The notes below the pieces were generated by a model. It searched no databases. It was not told the DNA's origin and saw only the letters and a list, made by a program, of their open reading frames with translations. 34,929 nt of DNA from CAYJLC01 sp044426355 (lineage in GTDB: Bacteria > Bacillota > Clostridia > Oscillospirales > Butyricicoccaceae): assembly GCA_044426355.1 (NCBI GenBank), contig JAWXUO010000019.1:1-34929 (forward strand), read 5' to 3'. Shown piece after piece: positions 30,695 to 34,929 of the stretch (the first letter of the stretch is position 1; each line of letters starts with the position of its first letter). The position numbers and the translations under genes are program-made.

Positions 30695-32185
30695 ATGAGA
30701 GGGATACACACTAACATAACGGAGATAAGACGAAGGATTTTTAAAGAAGTAGCCAATATCGCATATAACGATATAGACTTAGAAAATTTAGACTATCTTC
30801 ACCACAAAATGTTTCCAAAAGAAACACCGACTTATAGAAACAATGTTTTTATGGAACGAGCGATAGTTAAAGAACGCATACGACTAGCCTTTGGGTTACC
30901 CGTTCGTCAACATGGCGACTATACTTCGCTTTCTCAAAGTATTAGAGAACTGCCAGAAGTGAGCAAACCTTTTACAAAGGATTTAGTAAGTGTAATTTCG
31001 GTAGCTTGTAATTCTTGTGAAGAAAATTCTGTAAAAGTTACAGATAATTGCCGTGGTTGTCTTGCACAACCGTGTACTGTGGTATGCCCAGTAGATGCTA
31101 TTGCTATGGTAGATGGCAAATCAAAAGTAGACCAAGATAAATGCATACGTTGTAAAAAATGTGTGTCAGCATGTCCGTATAATGCTATTGTGCATTACGA
31201 TAGACCATGTGCTGTAGCATGTGGTGTAGACGCTATAGAAAACGATGAGTATAATCGTGCAAAAATTAATTACGATAAATGCGTATCTTGTGGTATGTGC
31301 ATTGTAAATTGTCCTTTTGGAGCAATTGCAGATAAATCAGAAATATACCAAATGATTACAGATATGAACAAAGGAACTAGACTAGCTGCTGCTGTTGCTC
31401 CTGCAATAGCGGGACAATTAGGCGAAAAAATATCGCTTGAAAAAATGACAGAAGCATTTAAAAAACTAGGTTTTGAAGATGTTGTAGAAGTGGCTCTTGG
31501 TGCAGACATAGGAGCTGTAGAAGAAGCACATCACTTTGCTCATTCTATCCCAGAAAAACAACCGTTTTTAGCAACCTCGTGTTGCCCTGCGTGGAGTGTT
31601 ATGGCGAAAAAGAATTTTCCAGAAATCGCAGATTGTGTATCAGACTCAACAACCCCTATGATAAAAACAGCGAGAATTATTAAACAAAGAAACCCAGATG
31701 TAAAAGTAGTTTTTGTAGGACCTTGTATAGCGAAAAAATCAGAAGCTACACGAGAGTCTGTTAAAACCTATGTAGATTACGTTATAACGTTTGAAGAGCT
31801 TATGGGAATGATGGTTGCAAAAGAAATCGACTTAGGTGCTATCGAAGAAGAAAGAGAAATTAACGATGCCTCATCAAATGGACGTGGTTATGCATGTGCA
31901 GGTGGTGTTGCAGGAGCGATACAAGCAAATGTTAAAGCTATGTATCCAGACAAAGAAATTCTTATAGACAGAGCCGAGGGGCTTAGTAATTGCAAAAAAA
32001 TGCTAACTCTTGCAAAATTTGGAAAAAGAGATGGATATTTGCTAGAAGGTATGGCATGTGCAGGTGGTTGCGTAGGTGGACCTGGAACGTTATCACCGAT
32101 TGCAAAAGCTGAAAAAGCTGTTAAAGGCTACCAAACTCAAAGTCTATACGAACTATCAAAAGACAACCCTCATATCGAGGAATAA
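30695..32185 (+). CDS. [FeFe]-hydrogenase family protein, group-B-like
   Basis: 496 residues. The N-terminal 105 residues are helical and unlike the usual ferredoxin-like entry of group A enzymes. Several iron-sulfur motifs follow: CNSCEENSVKVTDNCRGCLA, CIRCKKCVSACPYNAI, CAVACGVDAI and CVSCGMCIVNCPFGAI. The H-cluster domain has L1 TSCCPAW (from about residue 294), L2 GPCIAKK (about 342) and L3 EGMACAGGCVGG (from 451). In group A enzymes L2 begins MPC; here Gly replaces Met, as in group B homologues. It should bind an H-cluster and exchange electrons with ferredoxin, but whether it evolves or consumes hydrogen, or senses it, is unknown. ATCGGAGG precedes the ATG. Maturases HydE, HydF and HydG are not here. 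Confidence 0.8.
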   Translation: MRGIHTNITEIRRRIFKEVANIAYNDIDLENLDYLHHKMFPKETPTYRNNVFMERAIVKERIRLAFGLPVRQHGDYTSLSQSIRELPEVSKPFTKDLVSVISVACNSCEENSVKVTDNCRGCLAQPCTVVCPVDAIAMVDGKSKVDQDKCIRCKKCVSACPYNAIVHYDRPCAVACGVDAIENDEYNRAKINYDKCVSCGMCIVNCPFGAIADKSEIYQMITDMNKGTRLAAAVAPAIAGQLGEKISLEKMTEAFKKLGFEDVVEVALGADIGAVEEAHHFAHSIPEKQPFLATSCCPAWSVMAKKNFPEIADCVSDSTTPMIKTARIIKQRNPDVKVVFVGPCIAKKSEATRESVKTYVDYVITFEELMGMMVAKEIDLGAIEEEREINDASSNGRGYACAGGVAGAIQANVKAMYPDKEILIDRAEGLSNCKKMLTLAKFGKRDGYLLEGMACAGGCVGGPGTLSPIAKAEKAVKGYQTQSLYELSKDNPHIEE

Positions 32186-32233
32186 ATTAGATAATTTAAA
32201 AAATTATAAATAAAATTAACGGAGGAAGAAAGA

Positions 32234-32584
32234 ATGCCTTATATCAGTATCACAACATCAGCAAAGATGACAGAAAACACAAAAACAGAACTTAAAACAC
32301 GTATCGGTGCGAAAATTCCACTTATCGAGGGCAAAGAAGAAGCAAAATTAATAATAAACATTGCAGACGGTTGCGAAATGTACATGAGAGGTGAAAAAGA
32401 CGATAAAATAGCTTTTGTTAATGTAAAATTATTCAGAAAAGCTAAATTTGAAGACAAAGAAGCTTTTGTAAAAGAAATGTACGCTACAATAAAAGATATA
32501 CTAGACATTGAAAAAACAAATGCATACATCAATGTAGAAGAATATCTAGAATGGGGAACTCAAGGCGAATTTAAAAAAGCGTAG
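32234..32584 (+). CDS. MIF-like tautomerase-fold protein 1
   Basis: 116 residues, the size of macrophage migration inhibitory factor (MIF) and longer than 4-oxalocrotonate tautomerase (about 62). It starts MPYISITTSAKMT, so Pro becomes residue 1 after Met removal, the catalytic base in the superfamily. The LIEGKEEAKLIINIADG segment lines up with the MIF region around Lys32 (ATGKPPQYIAVHV). The end INVEEYLEWGTQGEF resembles the MIF C-terminal strand. The usual assembly is a trimer. Its substrate is unknown; keto-enol tautomerisation is the family reaction. GGAGGAAGAAAG precedes the ATG. The next gene is a paralogue and the same leader pattern is repeated. Confidence 0.75.
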   Translation: MPYISITTSAKMTENTKTELKTRIGAKIPLIEGKEEAKLIINIADGCEMYMRGEKDDKIAFVNVKLFRKAKFEDKEAFVKEMYATIKDILDIEKTNAYINVEEYLEWGTQGEFKKA

Positions 32585-32619
32585 AAATTAATTATAACAA
32601 ATTTTATGGAGGAAGAAAA

Positions 32620-32976
32620 ATGCCTTATATCAATATTACGACTACTGTAAAAATGACAGACGAACAAAAAGCTAAAATGAACGAAGGTTTGGGAAAAAAT
32701 ATTACCCTAATCGAGGGCAAAGAAGCAAAAGGTCTTATAATTGCTTTTGTAGACGGCGTAGATATGTTTTTTAGAACAGAAAAAACAGAAAAAGGAGCTT
32801 TTGTAGACGTTAGATTATACACAGAATCAAAATACGAAGAAAAAGAAGCTTTTGCTAAATCTGTAAGCGTATTATTTAAAGAGATTTTAGATATTGATGA
32901 ACAAGAAGTTACACTTAACATGATAGAACTATACGAATGGGGAAGTCGTGGGAAATATAACAGAACAGAAAAATAA
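32620..32976 (+). CDS. MIF-like tautomerase-fold protein 2
   Basis: 118 residues, clearly paralogous to the preceding gene (roughly 40-50% identical by eye). It starts MPYINITTTVKMT, preserving Pro1. LIEGKEAKGLIIAFVDGVDM matches the Lys32 region of MIF-like proteins. The C-terminus ends LYEWGSRGKYNRTEK. It differs in the pocket-lining positions, for example MFFR in place of MYMR, so the pair may have different substrates or form a mixed trimer. GGAGGAAGAAAA precedes the ATG, with the ribosome binding site nearly identical to its neighbour's, indicating tandem duplication. No terminator is clear before the following oxidoreductase promoter. Confidence 0.75.
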   Translation: MPYINITTTVKMTDEQKAKMNEGLGKNITLIEGKEAKGLIIAFVDGVDMFFRTEKTEKGAFVDVRLYTESKYEEKEAFAKSVSVLFKEILDIDEQEVTLNMIELYEWGSRGKYNRTEK

Positions 32977-33005
32977 AGTTTTTGAAAATTATTTTTGTAT
33001 AAATG

Positions 33006-33034
33006 TTTACAAAATGAAAAAAATTTGATATAAT
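33006..33034 (+). promoter_or_regulatory. Promoter of pyruvate:ferredoxin oxidoreductase gene
   Basis: TTTACA at 33006-33011 and TATAAT at 33029-33034 are 17 bases apart, with one mismatch in the -35 box. The start would be near 33041, about 33 bases before the ATG. Confidence 0.75.
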
Positions 33035-33073
33035 AAGCACATATTCATACAATGATTTTTAGGAGGAATAACA

Positions 33074-34929
33074 ATGGCAAGAAAAATGAAAACAATGGAC
33101 GGTAACACAGCTGCTGCTCACGTATCATATGCCTTTACAGATGTTGCAGGGGTTTACCCTATCACACCATCAACTGTAATGGCAGAATTACAAGATAAAT
33201 GGGCTGCTGTTAATCGTAAAAACATCTTTGGAAACGAAGTAAAAATCGTAGAAATGCAATCAGAAGCAGGTGCTGCAGGTACAGTACACGGCTCGCTTTC
33301 TGCAGGTGCTTTAACTACTACTTTTACAGCGTCACAAGGTTTACTTTTAATGATACCTAACATGTACAAAATAGCTGGTGAATTACTACCAGGTGTTTTA
33401 CATGTATCAGCTCGTGCATTAGCAACACACGCACTTTCAATCTTTGGTGACCACTCAGACGTTATGGCGTGTCGCCAAACTGGTTTTGCAATGCTTGCAT
33501 CTACAAACCCACAAGAATCTATGGACTTAGCTCCTGTAGCACACCTTGCTGCTATCAAAGGTAGAGTTCCATTTTTACATTTCTTTGATGGTTTTAGAAC
33601 ATCACACGAAATGCAAAAAATCGAAGTTTGGGATTATGAAGATTTAGCTTCTATGACTGATTTTGATTTAATCAACGACTTTAGAAGACGTGCTTTAAAT
33701 CCAGAAAAACCAGTTCTTCGTGGTACAGCTCAAAACCCTGATATATTCTTCCAAGCAAAAGAAGCGTCTAATCCTTATTACAATGAGCTTCCTGCTGTAG
33801 TAGAAGAATACATGAACAAAATTAACGAAAAAATCGGCACAAACTATAGTTTGTTTAACTACTATGGTGCTCCAGATGCTGAAAGAGTTATCGTTTCTAT
33901 GGGCTCTTCTGTAGACTGTATCGAAGAAGTTATCGACTATATGCTTGAACAAGGCGAAAAAGTAGGCTTAATCAAAGTTCGTCTTTACAGACCATTTGTT
34001 ATAGATAAATTTGTTGATCTAATTCCTAAAACTTGTAAAGTTTTAACTGTTCTTGATAGAACAAAAGAACCAGGTGCTATCGGCGAACCTTTATACTTAG
34101 ACGTTGTTACTGCTCTTTCTCGTAAAGGCTTAAACAATATTAAAGTTGTTGGTGGTCGTTATGGTTTAGGTTCAAAAGACTTTAACCCAGCATGTGTATT
34201 TGCAGTATATGAAAATGCAAAAAATGCTAACCCTAAAAATGACTTCACAGTTGGTATTGATGATGACGTTACAAACTTATCACTACCACTTGATGATAAT
34301 TCACCAAACACTACTCCAAAATCTATTAAATCATGTAAATTCTGGGGTCTTGGTTCTGATGGTACTGTTGGTGCAAACAAAAACTCTATCAAAATCATCG
34401 GTGATAACACTGAAATGTATGCTCAAGCATATTTCTCATATGACTCGAAAAAATCTGGTGGTATAACAGTATCTCACTTACGTTTTGGTGATGACCCAAT
34501 TCGTTCTACTTACTTTATCACAAAAGCAGATTTCGTTGCTTGTCATAATCCAGCTTATGTTGATAAATATAAAATGGTACAAGATGTAAATCCTGGTGGT
34601 TCTTTCCTTCTTAACTGTTCTTGGGACGTTAACGAATTATCTGAAAGACTTCCTTCTGATATGAAACAATATATTGCAAAAAACAATGTAAAATTATACA
34701 CTGTTGATGCAATTCACTTAGCTCGTGAAATCGGTCTAGGTGGTCGTACAAACATGATTTTACAAGCTGCATTCTTCAATATTTCTGAAATTATTGACAG
34801 AGATGTTGCTATGAAAGCTATGAAACAAGCAGTAATTGATTCTTACGGCAAAAAAGGTGAAGAAGTTGTAGCGATGAACCACAAAGCTATCGACGCTGGT
34901 ATCGACGCTGTACACGAAATCGCTGTTCC
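33074..34929 (+). CDS. nifJ: Pyruvate:ferredoxin oxidoreductase, N-terminal half (truncated by window end)
   Basis: The frame is open to the last base; 618 complete codons are present of the roughly 1170 expected. AGGAGG lies 7 bases before the ATG. Domain I opens MKTMDGNTAAAHVSYAFTDV with YPITPSTVMAELQDKW and SEAGAAGTVHGSLSAGALTT, typical of the pyruvate-binding alpha region. Domain II includes YRPFVIDKFVDLIP and the KEPGAIGEPLYLDVVTALS stretch. The gamma domain starts CKFWGLGSDGTVGANKNSIK. The enzyme oxidises pyruvate with CoA to acetyl-CoA, CO2 and reduced ferredoxin. The ferredoxin domain and the TPP-binding domain lie beyond the window. Codons are rich in GCT, GTT and ACA, fitting very high expression. 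Reduced ferredoxin could feed the hydrogenase upstream. Confidence 0.96.
   Translation, partial: MARKMKTMDGNTAAAHVSYAFTDVAGVYPITPSTVMAELQDKWAAVNRKNIFGNEVKIVEMQSEAGAAGTVHGSLSAGALTTTFTASQGLLLMIPNMYKIAGELLPGVLHVSARALATHALSIFGDHSDVMACRQTGFAMLASTNPQESMDLAPVAHLAAIKGRVPFLHFFDGFRTSHEMQKIEVWDYEDLASMTDFDLINDFRRRALNPEKPVLRGTAQNPDIFFQAKEASNPYYNELPAVVEEYMNKINEKIGTNYSLFNYYGAPDAERVIVSMGSSVDCIEEVIDYMLEQGEKVGLIKVRLYRPFVIDKFVDLIPKTCKVLTVLDRTKEPGAIGEPLYLDVVTALSRKGLNNIKVVGGRYGLGSKDFNPACVFAVYENAKNANPKNDFTVGIDDDVTNLSLPLDDNSPNTTPKSIKSCKFWGLGSDGTVGANKNSIKIIGDNTEMYAQAYFSYDSKKSGGITVSHLRFGDDPIRSTYFITKADFVACHNPAYVDKYKMVQDVNPGGSFLLNCSWDVNELSERLPSDMKQYIAKNNVKLYTVDAIHLAREIGLGGRTNMILQAAFFNISEIIDRDVAMKAMKQAVIDSYGKKGEEVVAMNHKAIDAGIDAVHEIAV

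Noticed and set aside
32234..32976. 4-oxalocrotonate tautomerase family assignment
   Set aside because: Those proteins are about 62 residues. The two proteins here are 116-118 residues with MIF-like C-termini, so MIF-like is the better label.
1..34929. Mobile elements, CRISPR arrays, prophage or defence genes
   Set aside because: No transposase, integrase, regularly spaced repeat array or defence-type gene was found. The repeats seen are short and local.

Overview
The window looks like chromosomal DNA of a low-GC, anaerobic, monoderm firmicute, most likely a motile Clostridia member and plausibly Lachnospirales-like. The base composition is AT-rich. Ribosome binding sites are strong AGGAGG types, and TTG starts are frequent (fliO, fliQ, flhB, a pilW-like gene, an SLH gene). 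There is an [FeFe]-hydrogenase-type protein next to pyruvate:ferredoxin oxidoreductase. The type IV pilus locus has no outer-membrane secretin genes. The genus is not claimed. No mobile element, CRISPR array, rRNA or tRNA was seen, so this is largely a housekeeping and appendage region.

Layout. (1) 1-9862, plus strand: a flagellar export and chemotaxis operon. It begins with the end of fliN/fliY, then cheY-fliO-fliP-fliQ-fliR-flhB-flhA-fliA(sigD)-flgF/flgG-like pair-cheC-cheD, and closes at a hairpin terminator. The genes flhF, flhG, cheB, cheA and cheW, which lie between flhA and sigD in Bacillus subtilis, are absent here. (2) 9863-10295: a 433-bp AT-rich control region with two 12-bp palindromes exactly 42 bp apart and a perfect-consensus promoter. 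(3) 10296-20620, plus strand: a complete monoderm type IV pilus operon, pilB-pilT-pilA-pilD-pilC-pilMN fusion-pilO-large PilX/GspK-like tip pilin-PilV-like-PilW-like. The pilin gene has its own structured leader and a downstream hairpin terminator, which suggests differential expression inside the operon. (4) 20621-22935: converging terminators, an SLH-domain surface protein (minus strand) and a divergent secreted protein of unknown function.

(5) 22933-26574, minus strand: the ylxM-ffh-rpsP-khpA-rimM-trmD translation and secretion operon. It is driven from a consensus promoter overlaid with TGTAAA/TTTACA inverted repeats. (6) 26575-30457: an unrecognised hypothetical protein, an ABC-F ATPase, a diacylglycerol-kinase-family lipid kinase, tadA, and a small cysteine-rich protein overlapping tadA. 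(7) 30576-34929: an anaerobic redox cluster with a group-B-like [FeFe]-hydrogenase homologue, two tandem MIF-like tautomerase-fold proteins, and the first half of pyruvate:ferredoxin oxidoreductase, which runs off the window.

How they fit together: the window carries two adjacent motility systems, flagella and type IV pili, each ending at a visible terminator. Next comes envelope and translation housekeeping, then fermentative electron metabolism. The least ordinary items are the fused PilM-PilN protein (GspL-like layout), the very large tip pilin with a predicted beta-solenoid body, the pilus-operon palindromes at helical phasing, the operator-like repeats on the ylxM-ffh promoter, and the hydrogenase/tautomerase pair/PFOR neighbourhood. 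None of these is a proven novel system.
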